Numbered from the stretch's first letter, positions 10,058-18,875 are shown. The stretch is DNA of 64,000 nucleotides from Geodermatophilus sp. TF02-6 (GCF_003319115.1 NZ_QOHF01000009.1:100676-164675); one strand, 5' to 3'. Numbers and translations: made by a program. Notes: generated from the sequence alone by a model not told the origin.

Positions 10058-10081
10058 CACGTCACCCGGCAGGGTGACGTG
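10058..10081. promoter_or_regulatory. Perfect 10-bp inverted repeat before the inositol-phosphate synthase operon
   Basis: CACGTCACCC (10058–10067) is followed by GGCA and then GGGTGACGTG (10072–10081), an exact inverted repeat ending 51 bases before the first gene of the nine-gene operon. Its size and place fit a repressor or activator operator, or a hairpin in the mRNA leader. The rest of 9824–10132 shows no gene. No T-run follows, so a simple terminator for the left-hand region is unlikely, and the left-hand gene reads away in any case. Confidence 0.55.
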
Positions 10082-10132
10082 ACGTGCGTCGCCCCCGGTC
10101 GCGCACGACCCAGTCGAGTACAGGAGGACGCC

Positions 10133-11356
10133 TTGTCCGGTGAACCACGACGGGTGGGGATGGCCGTGGTCGGCCTCGGAGGAGCGGTCGCCACGACCGC
10201 CGTCGCGGGCCTGGAGCTGCTGCGCTCCGGTTCGAGCGACACCTCGGGGCTGCCCCTCGCAGGAGTGGAGGTGGACGGCGTCCCCGTCGAGGAAGCGACC
10301 GGGCTGGTGCCCTACACCGACCTCGTCGTCGGCGGCTGGGACCTCGACGGCTCCGACCTGCGCAAGGCCGCCGAGCAGCACGGCGTCCTGGACTCCGCCC
10401 AGCTGGAGCGGGCCGCGGCCCACCTCTCCTCGGTGACGCCCTGGGCGGCGGCCGGGGACGCCGACTTCTGCCGCAACGTGACCGGCGGCAACGTGGTGCT
10501 GGCCGAGACCCGCCGGGCCCAGGTCGACGCCGTCCGGGCCGACCTGGCCCGCTTCCGCGAGGAGCAGCGGCTCGACGGGCTGGTCCTGGTCAACCTGGCC
10601 TCGACCGAGCGCTGGCCCGACCCGTCGGCGCCCGCCCTGCAGTCGGCCGAGGCGTTCGAGGCCGGCCTGGACGCCGACGACCGCTCGATCACCCCGGCGA
10701 TGGTCTACGCCTACGCCGCGATCGCCGAGGGCGTCGGCTACGTCAACTTCACCCCCTCGCTGGCCGCCGACGTCCCGGCCCTGGTGGAGCTGGCCGAGCA
10801 GCGCGGGGTGCCCGTCACCGGCAAGGACGGCAAGACCGGGCAGACCATGATCAAGACGGTGCTGGCGCCGGCCTTCCGCAGCCGGGCGCTGACCGTCGAG
10901 GGCTGGTACTCGACCAACATCCTGGGCAACCGCGACGGCCTGGCCCTCGAGGACCCGGACTCGCTGTCGAGCAAGCTGCAGACCAAGGGCAACGTGCTCG
11001 ACTCGATCCTCGGCTACCCGGTCGAGGACCACCTGGTGCGCATCGACTACTACCGGCCGCGCGGCGACGCGAAGGAGGCCTGGGACGCGATCGACCTGGT
11101 CGGCTTCCTCGGCCGGCGCATGCAGGTCAAGATCGACTTCCAGTGCCGCGACTCGATCCTGGCCGCGCCGCTGGCCATCGAACTGGCCCGCCTCACCGAC
11201 CTGGCCCAGCAGCGCGGCGAGCGCGGCGTGCAGACCCAGTTCGGCTGGTTCTTCAAGGCGCCGATGACCCCCGACGGCAACACGCCCGAGCACGCCCTGC
11301 ACCGGCAGGAGCGCGTGCTGCTCGACTGGCTGGCCGCGGGCCCGGCCGACCGGTGA
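10133..11356 (+). CDS. myo-Inositol-1-phosphate synthase family protein
   Basis: This 407-residue protein is a NAD-dependent inositol-3-phosphate synthase, converting glucose 6-phosphate to inositol phosphate. A Rossmann-type start (AVVGLGGAVATTAVAGLELL) is followed by GLVPYTDLVVGGWDL, the catalytic segment KDGKTGQTMIKTVLAPAF, then WYSTNILGNRDGLAL and DHLVRIDYYRPRGDAKEAWD. The start is a TTG at 10133 because AGGAGG lies at 10122–10127 with five bases of spacing and the Rossmann fold begins ten residues in. It opens the nine-gene operon and overlaps the next gene by GTGA. The presence of a synthase in a biosynthetic operon suggests dedicated inositol-phosphate supply rather than general metabolism. 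Confidence 0.88.
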   Translation: MSGEPRRVGMAVVGLGGAVATTAVAGLELLRSGSSDTSGLPLAGVEVDGVPVEEATGLVPYTDLVVGGWDLDGSDLRKAAEQHGVLDSAQLERAAAHLSSVTPWAAAGDADFCRNVTGGNVVLAETRRAQVDAVRADLARFREEQRLDGLVLVNLASTERWPDPSAPALQSAEAFEAGLDADDRSITPAMVYAYAAIAEGVGYVNFTPSLAADVPALVELAEQRGVPVTGKDGKTGQTMIKTVLAPAFRSRALTVEGWYSTNILGNRDGLALEDPDSLSSKLQTKGNVLDSILGYPVEDHLVRIDYYRPRGDAKEAWDAIDLVGFLGRRMQVKIDFQCRDSILAAPLAIELARLTDLAQQRGERGVQTQFGWFFKAPMTPDGNTPEHALHRQERVLLDWLAAGPADR

Positions 11357-12252
11357 CGGGCGGGCCCCCCGCCCTCGCGCGGCTGCGGCCCCTGCTGGCC
11401 GAGATCGGCGACGCCAAGCGGGTCCGCGTCGCCGACGCCCCCGGGTCGCTGGCGGAGCAGGCCTTCGCCCGCGCCTGGGGGCGGCTGGTCGCCGGCGAGG
11501 ACGCGGCCGCGGTCGCGCTGTCGGAGGCGGCGGCAGCGGTGGCCCGGGCCCGGCTGGCCGGCATCGACGGCGCGGTGCTGCGGACGGCCGGCCTGTCCGA
11601 CGGCGAGGCGCGTGAGGTGTTGCGCCGCGGGTTCGACGAGGTCGCCGGGCCGGTCGACCCCGCGCTGCGGGACACGCTGCGGGAGGCCCTGCCCCTCGTC
11701 GTCCCGGCGCCGGAGCCGCCCGCGCTCGCCGGGCGGCTCAACCGCCAGCCGCGCGCCGGGGCCACGGCCCCGGGCCGGGCGCGGGTGATCGTCGAGCCCC
11801 CGGAGAGCCACGGCGACCACTGCCTGACCGTGGCGGTCTACGGGGTGCTCGTCGCGCCGGTGTTCGGCGCCGACCCGGTGCCGCCGTTCCTCGTCGGGCT
11901 GGCCCACCACCTGCACAACGGAGCGCTGCCCGACGCCGGGTTCGCCGGCGAGGTGCTGCTCGGGTCCGCGCTGCCGCGGGTGATGGCCACGCTGGAGGAG
12001 CGCGAGCTGGCGGCCCTGCCCGCGCCGCTGGCCCGGCGGCTGCGCGCGGTGCTCGGGCTGCGCGCGGACGCCGGGGCTCGTGAGTCGCAGGCCTTCCACG
12101 CCGCCGACGTCCTGGACCGGGTGCTGCAGGTGCACCACCACGCGCGCGCCGCGGGGTTCACCGCCGACCAGGCGCTCGACGACCTCGAGCTCGTGCACGC
12201 CGGGCCGGTGCAGGCCTTCCACCTCGACGTGCTGGCGGCGGCAGGCCTGTGA
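11353..12252 (+). CDS. HD-domain-like protein, function unknown
   Basis: This 299-residue soluble protein is rich in Ala and Leu. Histidine clusters resemble a divergent HD phosphohydrolase core: HGDHCLTVAVYGVLV near residue 155, GLAHHLHNGALPDAGFAGE near 180 and FHAADVLDRVLQVHHHARAAGF near 250. If so it would bind one or two metal ions and might remove a phosphate from the pathway intermediate; both points are inference. The GTG start overlaps the stop of the inositol-phosphate synthase (GTGA), and its own end overlaps the methyltransferase. I do not recognise a named family. Confidence 0.6.
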   Translation: MTGGPPALARLRPLLAEIGDAKRVRVADAPGSLAEQAFARAWGRLVAGEDAAAVALSEAAAAVARARLAGIDGAVLRTAGLSDGEAREVLRRGFDEVAGPVDPALRDTLREALPLVVPAPEPPALAGRLNRQPRAGATAPGRARVIVEPPESHGDHCLTVAVYGVLVAPVFGADPVPPFLVGLAHHLHNGALPDAGFAGEVLLGSALPRVMATLEERELAALPAPLARRLRAVLGLRADAGARESQAFHAADVLDRVLQVHHHARAAGFTADQALDDLELVHAGPVQAFHLDVLAAAGL

Positions 12253-13340
12253 GCGGCTCTGTCGACCTGCGGCTGCGCCGTGCGGGAGCGGACGGCGACG
12301 CCGCGACCGCTGCCGCACCCGACGTCCCGGTGGTCGACGGCATCCCGTTCGCCCGCGCGGGGCGCGACGAGCTGCGCGCGCAGGTGGCCGGCCTGCTCGC
12401 CCGCGGCGAGGTCGACCGGGCCCGGGTGGCGCTGCTCGCCGACGCCGACGACTGGTGGACCGAGCCGGCCCCGCCCCCCGAGCAGCTGGCCCGCGTACCG
12501 GCCGCGACCACGCTGCGGGAGGCGATGGGGCTGCTCGGCATGGGCCGGGTGGGCGACTACTTCGCCCACCGCTGGTCCGACCCGACCCACCTGGCCGGGC
12601 TGGCGCTGCTGCAGCAGCACTGGCCGGGGAGGAGGCCGGTGGTGGACGTCGCCTGTGGCACCGGCACGCACCTGCGCGAGCTGGCCCGCCGCGGCTGCAC
12701 CGACCTCACGGGCGTCGACGTCGTGTGGGCCAAGCTGTGGCTGGCGCGGCGGTTCGTCTGCGCAGGAGCGCGCTACGTCTGCGCCGACGTCACCGCCGCG
12801 CCCGACCTGGCCGCCGCCCACGGCGTCCGGGCCCCGGCCTACGTGCTCTGCCACGACGCCTTCTACTTCCTGCGGGACAAGCCGGCCGCGGCGGCGGCGA
12901 TGCGCGCGCTGGCCGGGGACGGCGGCACCGTCGTCGTCGGGCACGCGCACGTCGCCGACCCGCACGGCGAGCCGCTGACGCCGGAGGGCTACGCCGCGGT
13001 GCTCGGCACCGACCTGCTCTACGACGACGCGGAGCTCACCGCCGCGCTGCTCGCCGGCCGCCCGCCGCGGCCGGCCGCAGCGACGGACCTGCACGAGAGC
13101 GAGGCGGTCGCCCTGGTCGCCGGCGACCCGCGCTCCCCCGCCCCGGTCGACCTCGGCGAACCGCTCGGGCCGCTGCGCCGCAACCCGCTCTACGTCGACG
13201 GCGTGCTGCGTTGGCCCAGCGAGCGCTACGCGGCCGAGTACGGCCCCCGGTCGGGGTACCTGCCGGCCCGCTGGCCCGACCCGCTGCCCGCCGACGCCGC
13301 CCGCCGCCGCCTGCTGGTCGACCTGCCGGAGGCGTGGTGA
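12249..13340 (+). CDS. SAM-dependent class I methyltransferase
   Basis: This 363-residue protein has a canonical SAM-binding motif I, VVDVACGTGTHLRELARRG (about residues 134–152), followed by LTGVDVVWAKLWLARRF and a motif region YVCADVTAAPDL. The first 100 residues form a separate N-terminal region (WTEPAPPPEQLARVPAATTLREAMG) and the last 100 carry conserved-looking Tyr/Trp/Arg patches (NPLYVDGVLRWPSERYAAEYGPRSGYL). The substrate is unknown; methylation of the inositol glycoside or its precursor is inferred from the operon. Both ends overlap neighbours by four bases. Confidence 0.82.
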   Translation: MSGSVDLRLRRAGADGDAATAAAPDVPVVDGIPFARAGRDELRAQVAGLLARGEVDRARVALLADADDWWTEPAPPPEQLARVPAATTLREAMGLLGMGRVGDYFAHRWSDPTHLAGLALLQQHWPGRRPVVDVACGTGTHLRELARRGCTDLTGVDVVWAKLWLARRFVCAGARYVCADVTAAPDLAAAHGVRAPAYVLCHDAFYFLRDKPAAAAAMRALAGDGGTVVVGHAHVADPHGEPLTPEGYAAVLGTDLLYDDAELTAALLAGRPPRPAAATDLHESEAVALVAGDPRSPAPVDLGEPLGPLRRNPLYVDGVLRWPSERYAAEYGPRSGYLPARWPDPLPADAARRRLLVDLPEAW

Positions 13341-14428
13341 CCCCCATCCCCGTCCAGCGCGACCGCCGCTCCGGCACGACCACGTGGCCGGAGCGGTACG
13401 AGTTCGTCGACTGCTCCGTGGAGAGGAGACCGGTGCGCACCGTCGGCTGGGGCATCGCCGGCTGCGGCTGGGTGGCCCGCGACCACGCGCTGCCCGCGCT
13501 GCGGGGGACGTGGGGCGCGCGGGTCGTCGCGCTGCACGACCGCGACCCGGCGGCCATGGCCCGCATGGACGTCGAGGCGCCGCGGTGCGCCGACCTCGAG
13601 GCCTTCCTCAGCACGCCGGGGCTGGACGCGGTCTACGTCGCCGTCCCCAACTCCGCGCACCGCGCGGTGGTCGAGGCGGCGGTCGCGGCCGGCAAGGCGG
13701 TGCTCTGCGAGAAGCCCCTGGCCGCCGACGTCGCCGACGCCGAGGCGATGGTCGCCGCTGCCGAGGAGGCCGGCGTGCTCCTGGGGACGGCGTACGACCA
13801 GCGCTGGCACCCCGCGCACGTGCGGCTGCGCGAGCTGGTCCCCGAGCTGGGCACGGTCACCGCCGTCCGGATCGTCTACTGCTGCTGGCTGCCGGCCGAG
13901 TGGACCCCCGACGGCCGGCCGCACGACAACTGGCGGGTCGACCGCACCCGGGCCGGCGGCGGCGCGGCGATCGACCTGGCTCCGCACGGCCTGGACCTGG
14001 CCGGCGTCCTGCTCGGGGAGGACGCCGTCGAGCTGCGGGCGCTGCTGCAGCGGCGGGTGCACGACTACCCCGTCGACGACGGCGCGCTGCTGTCCGGGCG
14101 CACCGCCGGCGGCGTGCTGGTCGACCTGCACGTCGCGTTCAACACACCCGACGCGCTGCCCCGCCGCCGCCTGGAGGTCGTCGGCACCCGCGGGTCGGCG
14201 GTCGCCGTCGACACGATGGGGCAGAGCGCGGGGGGCTCGCTGACGCTGTACCGACCCGAGCCGGTGGCGGTCCCCTTCGCCGCCGGCACCACGCCCTTCG
14301 CCGCGCAGTTCGCCGCCTTCACCGCCGCGGTCGCCGGAATCGCGCCCTGGCCGTACGACGCCGCCCGCGACCTGGCCCTGCACCGGCTGCTGCTCACCGC
14401 CCTCGCCGAGCCCGGAGGCCCGCCGTGA
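13337..14428 (+). CDS. Gfo/Idh/MocA family oxidoreductase
   Basis: This NAD(P)-dependent sugar or inositol dehydrogenase has a Rossmann start (GWGIAGCGWVARDHALPAL), the family segment VYVAVPNSAHRAVVEAAVAAGKAVLCEKPLA split over residues about 95–125 with the EKP lysine, and DLAPHGLDLAGVLLG with the usual late Asp/His pair. The family includes inositol 2-dehydrogenases, which fits an operon starting with inositol-phosphate synthase. The GTG at 13337 overlaps the methyltransferase stop, and third-base GC stays near total up to 13433, so the longer 363-residue form is preferred. A GTG at 13433 behind GAGAGGAG gives a 331-residue alternative. Confidence 0.85.
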   Translation: MTPIPVQRDRRSGTTTWPERYEFVDCSVERRPVRTVGWGIAGCGWVARDHALPALRGTWGARVVALHDRDPAAMARMDVEAPRCADLEAFLSTPGLDAVYVAVPNSAHRAVVEAAVAAGKAVLCEKPLAADVADAEAMVAAAEEAGVLLGTAYDQRWHPAHVRLRELVPELGTVTAVRIVYCCWLPAEWTPDGRPHDNWRVDRTRAGGGAAIDLAPHGLDLAGVLLGEDAVELRALLQRRVHDYPVDDGALLSGRTAGGVLVDLHVAFNTPDALPRRRLEVVGTRGSAVAVDTMGQSAGGSLTLYRPEPVAVPFAAGTTPFAAQFAAFTAAVAGIAPWPYDAARDLALHRLLLTALAEPGGPP

Positions 14429-15339
14429 CCCCGCCACCCGCGACCCCGCCACCCGCGACCACCCCCGCCACCAACCCCTACCGCGGCCTGCTGCCCGACC
14501 TGCCCGCCTGGGCCTGCACCAACTGCGGGCACTGGCAGCGCTGGCCGGCCCCCGGGCCGCTGGTCTGCCCGGTGTGCGCCGACGTCCGCAACGCGCTGCC
14601 GGAGAACGGCTTCGAGTTCGTCACGCCGGAGCAGGCCGACGCGCTGGTCACCGGCTTCTGCCGGCCCACCGCGGTCGAGGGGGTCACCGAGTTCGGCACC
14701 GAGCCCCGCTTCGGCCTGGACAGCCGCGGGTGGGTGGTCGAGACCGACGCCGGGCTGGTCGGCTTCGAGTGCGCCCCCTGGTACACCGCCGACATGCTCG
14801 CCCGGCTGCGGGAGATGGCGGCCGCCGAGGGCGGCTTCGACGTCCTGGCCTCCAGCCACGTGCACGGCTACGGCGCGCTGTGGCAGCTGCAGGCCGAGCT
14901 CGAACCCCGGGTGGTCTGCGTCGGCGTCCGGGACCTGGAGTGGACCAAGGCCTTCCGGGTCACCTGGCCGGCCGACGACGTGCTCGAGCTCGCCCCCGGC
15001 CTCACCCTGCACCGCACCGGCGGGCACTTCCCCGGGCACTCGGTGCTGCACGACCGCCGCCGCGGGGTGCTCTTCTGCGGCGACTCGCTCAAGGTCGACC
15101 TCGACGAGGCCGGCGACCCGGTCGGCCTGTCGGCGCACAAGGCGTTCCACGCCCAGATCCCGCTGTCCCACGGCGAGCTGCGCGAGTACCTGACGGTGGT
15201 CGGAGCGCTGGAGTTCGACACGGTGGCCACCCCGTTCGAGCTGGTCCGCGGGGTCACCACCGACCACGTCGTCCACCTGGTGCAGCGGCTGCTGTCCGGG
15301 CCGCCGGACGCCGCCCCCGTCGCGCTGGACGAGCTGTGA
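14425..15339 (+). CDS. Metallo-beta-lactamase-fold protein with N-terminal zinc ribbon
   Basis: This 304-residue protein has a Pro/Thr-rich start and then a four-cysteine zinc-ribbon or rubredoxin-like knuckle (CTNCGHW … CPVCADVRN, residues about 31–55). An MBL-fold domain follows: SSHVHGYGAL replaces the usual HxHxDH, with GGHFPGHSVLH and LFCGDSLKVD as later metal-ligand regions. The motif lacks the standard Asp of HxHxDH, so the metal site may hold one ion or be altered. MBL-fold enzymes hydrolyse esters, lactones, thioesters or phosphodiesters; the ribbon could add redox or protein contacts. Both ends overlap neighbours. Confidence 0.78.
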   Translation: MTPPPATPPPATTPATNPYRGLLPDLPAWACTNCGHWQRWPAPGPLVCPVCADVRNALPENGFEFVTPEQADALVTGFCRPTAVEGVTEFGTEPRFGLDSRGWVVETDAGLVGFECAPWYTADMLARLREMAAAEGGFDVLASSHVHGYGALWQLQAELEPRVVCVGVRDLEWTKAFRVTWPADDVLELAPGLTLHRTGGHFPGHSVLHDRRRGVLFCGDSLKVDLDEAGDPVGLSAHKAFHAQIPLSHGELREYLTVVGALEFDTVATPFELVRGVTTDHVVHLVQRLLSGPPDAAPVALDEL

Positions 15340-16826
15340 CCGCCACCGCGACCACGGCGCCGCAGCGCTACCTGGACTCGTTCCCCAGCCCCGTCCAGGA
15401 GTTCGCCGTCGAGGGCATCGACGTCCTCGATGTGCCGCTGCACAGCGCGGTGCTGCCGCCCTCGCCCGCGCACCCGGGCGGCAGCGGCCTCGGCTACGGC
15501 GCCACCCGCGAGGAGGCGCGCACCGGAGCGCTGGGCGAGATGGCCGAGATGGCCCTGTCGGTGCGCGCGCACCAGGGCGTGCGGCGCGAACAGGGCTCGT
15601 ACGCGCAGATGGCCCGCCGGCACGGCGGCGACCGGGTGGCCGACCCGCGCACCCTGTGCCTGGAGGCCGGCAGCCCCTACGACGACGACCGGCCGCTGCA
15701 GTGGCTGCCCATGACCCGGCTCCGGGACGGCGAGCGCGTGCTGGTCCCCGCCGAGCTGGTCGCCTCCGCCCCGCAGGACCTGCCCGGCGACCCGCCGCCC
15801 GACGGCTGGCTGACCACGGTCATCACCAACGGGCAGGGCGCGGGCTTCGACGCCGGGCGCGCCGTGGCGCACGCCCTGCTGGAGGTCCTGCAGCGCGACG
15901 GCAACGCCACGACGTTCCGCGCCATGGACGCCGGTGTCGTCGTCGACCTCGCCGGCCTGCGCGACCCCGACGCGCTGGCGCTGCTCGACCGGATCGACGC
16001 CGCCGGCATCGACGTCGTGGTCAAGCTGGCCAGCACCGACCTCGGCGTCGTCGACGTCTACGCGGTCGGCTGCTCCCGCGACGGGTCGGAGCCGGTGCCG
16101 GTGATGGCGACCGCGTGCGGCGAGGCGGCGCACCCCGACCGGGACACCGCCGTCCGCAAGGCGCTGCACGAGTTCGCCTCGGCGCGCAGCCGCAAGGCCT
16201 TCATGCACGGCCCGTTCGACGTCGTGCTGCCCGCGACGCCCGCGGGCTACCTGGAGTCCTGGCGCGGCGGGCACCCCCCCGAGCGGCTGGTCGAGGAGGA
16301 CCGCGCGCTGGAGGCGATGCTCGCCTGGACCCGGATGGGCACCGACGCCCTGGTCGGCCTGCTGCAGGACACCGTGCTGTCCCGGCGCTCGACGGTGCGC
16401 CTGGCCGACCTGCCGACCTGGTCCGGCTCCTCGGACGGGGCGGACCTGCACGCGACGGTGACCGGCGCGGTGCAGGCAGCCGGGTTCGACGTGCTGGTCG
16501 AGCTGCAGCCCTCGATCGGCGAGGCGGTGGCGGCCAAGGTGCTCGTCCCCGGGCTGGAGGTGGAGACGATGTCCTACGGGCGGATCGGTGAGCGCGGGGT
16601 GCGCCGGCTGGCGGAGCGCGGCGACCCGCTGGTCGCCGTGGGCAGGCACCCCGGCGGCGAGGACCCCGGCGGCTGGGCGCGGGTGCACCTGACCGCCGAC
16701 GCGCAAGCGCGCCTGGGCGGGCCGGCCTGGTTCGACCGCGCCGGCGCCGACCGGCGGGTGGGCGCGCTCTACGCCCTCTACCGCGAGCCCGGCCGGCACG
16801 TGGTCGCGGAGGCGCTGGCCCGATGA
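15336..16826 (+). CDS. YcaO-domain protein (stand-alone)
   Basis: This 496-residue protein has the YcaO ATP-binding signature in two parts: GYGATREEARTGALGEMAEM (about residues 53–72) and GQGAGFDAGRAVAHALLEVL followed by QRDG (about 167–190), where most homologues have ERD. YcaO enzymes activate an amide oxygen by phosphorylation so that a nucleophile can replace it, giving azolines, thioamides or amidines. No E1-like ocin-ThiF partner, TfuA or precursor peptide is visible here, so the substrate is probably a small molecule; this is inference. The extra C-terminal 130 residues after ATPAGYLESW are unassigned. Overlaps flank both ends. Confidence 0.85.
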   Translation: MTATATTAPQRYLDSFPSPVQEFAVEGIDVLDVPLHSAVLPPSPAHPGGSGLGYGATREEARTGALGEMAEMALSVRAHQGVRREQGSYAQMARRHGGDRVADPRTLCLEAGSPYDDDRPLQWLPMTRLRDGERVLVPAELVASAPQDLPGDPPPDGWLTTVITNGQGAGFDAGRAVAHALLEVLQRDGNATTFRAMDAGVVVDLAGLRDPDALALLDRIDAAGIDVVVKLASTDLGVVDVYAVGCSRDGSEPVPVMATACGEAAHPDRDTAVRKALHEFASARSRKAFMHGPFDVVLPATPAGYLESWRGGHPPERLVEEDRALEAMLAWTRMGTDALVGLLQDTVLSRRSTVRLADLPTWSGSSDGADLHATVTGAVQAAGFDVLVELQPSIGEAVAAKVLVPGLEVETMSYGRIGERGVRRLAERGDPLVAVGRHPGGEDPGGWARVHLTADAQARLGGPAWFDRAGADRRVGALYALYREPGRHVVAEALAR

Positions 16827-17659
16827 CCCACCTGCGCTACGCCTACAACACCAACGGGCTGACCTCCCACCGGCTCGACGACGCGCTGTCCCTGCTCGCC
16901 GACACCGGCTACGCGGGCGTGGCGCTCACCCTCGACGTGGTCCACCTCGACCCGTTCGCGCCCGACGCGTTCGCGCAGGCGGAGAAGGTCCGGGCGCGCT
17001 GCGACGAGCTGGGCCTGGGCGTCGTCGTCGAGACCGGCGCCCGGTTCCTGCTCGACCCGCGGGCCAAGCACGAGCCGACCCTGGTCACCGCCGACCCCGA
17101 CGGCCGGGCGCGGCGGCTGGCCTACCTGCGGCTGGCCTGCGAGCTGGCCGGGGTCCTCGACGCCGAGGCGGTGAGCTTCTGGGCCGGCGTCCCCCGGCCG
17201 GGGGTGGACCGCGACCGGGCCTGGGGCTGGCTGACCGACGGCGTCCGCGCGCTGGTCGACAGCCACGGCGACCGCTCGTACGCCCTCGCCGTCGAGCCCG
17301 AGCCGGGGATGCTGGTCGAGGACTGCGCCGGGTGGGCCCGGCTGGCCACGGAGGTCCCGGGCCTGACCCTGGCGCTGGACACCGGGCACTGCGTCGTCGC
17401 CGGCGAGCACGCCCCCGAGGAGGCGGTCGCGGCGTTCGCCCCGCACCTGGGCACGGTCGCCGTCGAGGGCATGCGCCGGGGCGTGCACGACCACCTGCCC
17501 CTCGACGAGGGGGACGTCGACCTGCCCGCGGTGCTCCGGGCGCTGCGGACGACGGGCTTCGAGCGGCTGGTCACCCTCGAGCTCTCCCGCGACGGGCACC
17601 GGGCGCACGAGATGGTGCCGCGCTCGATCGCGACCCTGAGGGAGGCCGAGGGAGCGTGA
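16823..17659 (+). CDS. TIM-barrel sugar/inositol isomerase-epimerase-like protein
   Basis: This 278-residue protein fits the xylose-isomerase-like TIM-barrel superfamily. It starts YAYNTNGLTSHRLDDALSLL, continues VVVETGARFLLDPRAKHEPT, has YALAVEPEPGMLVEDCAGW with a metal-type Glu, then LTLALDTGHC with Asp/His and VAVEGMRRGVHDHLPLDEGD, and ends LVTLELSRDG. Relatives include IolE/IolI-type inosose enzymes, which again points at an inositol or inosose substrate. The ATG overlaps the YcaO stop (ATGA) and the last codons overlap the glycosyltransferase start. Confidence 0.8.
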   Translation: MTHLRYAYNTNGLTSHRLDDALSLLADTGYAGVALTLDVVHLDPFAPDAFAQAEKVRARCDELGLGVVVETGARFLLDPRAKHEPTLVTADPDGRARRLAYLRLACELAGVLDAEAVSFWAGVPRPGVDRDRAWGWLTDGVRALVDSHGDRSYALAVEPEPGMLVEDCAGWARLATEVPGLTLALDTGHCVVAGEHAPEEAVAAFAPHLGTVAVEGMRRGVHDHLPLDEGDVDLPAVLRALRTTGFERLVTLELSRDGHRAHEMVPRSIATLREAEGA

Positions 17660-18864
17660 GGATCTGCTTTGTCAGCCGGCGGTACTGGCCGGCGGTCAGC
17701 GGCATGAGCGTGTACGCGGAGAACCTGCTGCGCGAGCTGGTCGCCCTCGGCTGCGACGTGACGCTGGTCAGCCAGTACCGCGACGACGAGGCCGGCACGC
17801 GGGTGTACGGCGGCGGCCCGCCCCCGCCGTCCCGCGTGCCCGCCGGTGTGGAGGTGCACGCGCTGCCCAGCCGCGGCGAGACCGTCGTCCCCGCCGACTG
17901 GGAGGGCGACATCGCCGAGATCGTGCGCACCGTCGTCGACCTGCACGCCCAGCGGCCCTTCGACGTCCTGCACGCCCAGTACGGCTACCCGCCGGGCCTG
18001 GCCGTGCTGGCCGCCGCGCGGGAGACCGGGCTGCCGACCGTGGTGAGCATCCAGGGCGGCGACGGGCACTGGGTGGGCACCTGCTGCACCACCCACGCGT
18101 CGGCGATGCGCACGGTGGTGGCCGCCTCGAGCGCGGTGCTCATCGGCAGCGCCAGCTTCCGCGACGAGGTGGTGGGCAACCTGCACTGCGACCCGGCCCG
18201 CTTCACGATCGTCCCCGGCGCCACCGACACCCGGCGGTTCACCCCCGCCGAGCGGCCGCTGGGCGCGCTGCGCGAGCCCCCGGTCCTGCTGTTCCACGGC
18301 CGGGTCGACCGGCGCAAGGGCGTGCTCGACCTGCTCGAGGCGCTGCCCGACGGCGTCCGCCTGGTCGTCTCCGGCATCGGCCCGGACCTGGACGAGGCGA
18401 AGGCCCGCGCCGACGAGCGGACGACGTTCCTCGGCTACGTCCCGCCCGACGAGGCGCCTGCGGTGTACCGCTCGGCCGACGTGTTCGTCAGCCCGACCTA
18501 CAGCGAGGGGTTCAGCAACACCCTGCTCGAGGCGATGGCCAGCGGGCTGCCGACGGTGAGCACCGACAGCGTCGGCGTCGTCGACTGCCTGCGGCACGAG
18601 GAGAACGGGCTGCTGCACGCCCCCGGCGACGTCGCGGGGCTGCGTGCCGCGCTCGAGCGGCTGCTCGCCGACGCCGACCTGCGGGCCCGGCTGGCGACGA
18701 CGGCGCTCGAGGATGTGCGCCGGCTGTACTCCTGGCCGGTGCTGGCCCGCTCGATCGACGCGGTGTACCGGCAGGTCGCGGGCACCGCGCCGGACCTGGA
18801 CTGGGCGATGCCGGCCGAGGTCGACCTCTCCTGCCGGTTCCGCTCGGCCGCGCACCTGCTGTAG
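17656..18864 (+). CDS. GT4-family glycosyltransferase
   Basis: This 402-residue GT-B enzyme has an N-terminal acceptor domain (MRICFVSRRYWPAVSGMSVYAENLL) and a donor domain with HGRVDRRKGVLDLLEAL and the nucleotide-sugar motif SEGFSNTLLEAMASGLP (two glutamates seven residues apart), then STDSVGVVDCL. GT4 includes MshA, which joins N-acetylglucosamine to inositol phosphate in mycothiol synthesis. With an inositol-phosphate synthase at the operon head and a PIG-L deacetylase next door, an MshA-like reaction is the natural guess. Donor and acceptor cannot be read directly. The GTG start overlaps the upstream stop. Confidence 0.87.
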   Translation: MRICFVSRRYWPAVSGMSVYAENLLRELVALGCDVTLVSQYRDDEAGTRVYGGGPPPPSRVPAGVEVHALPSRGETVVPADWEGDIAEIVRTVVDLHAQRPFDVLHAQYGYPPGLAVLAAARETGLPTVVSIQGGDGHWVGTCCTTHASAMRTVVAASSAVLIGSASFRDEVVGNLHCDPARFTIVPGATDTRRFTPAERPLGALREPPVLLFHGRVDRRKGVLDLLEALPDGVRLVVSGIGPDLDEAKARADERTTFLGYVPPDEAPAVYRSADVFVSPTYSEGFSNTLLEAMASGLPTVSTDSVGVVDCLRHEENGLLHAPGDVAGLRAALERLLADADLRARLATTALEDVRRLYSWPVLARSIDAVYRQVAGTAPDLDWAMPAEVDLSCRFRSAAHLL

Positions 18865-18875
18865 AGGGTGTCCCG

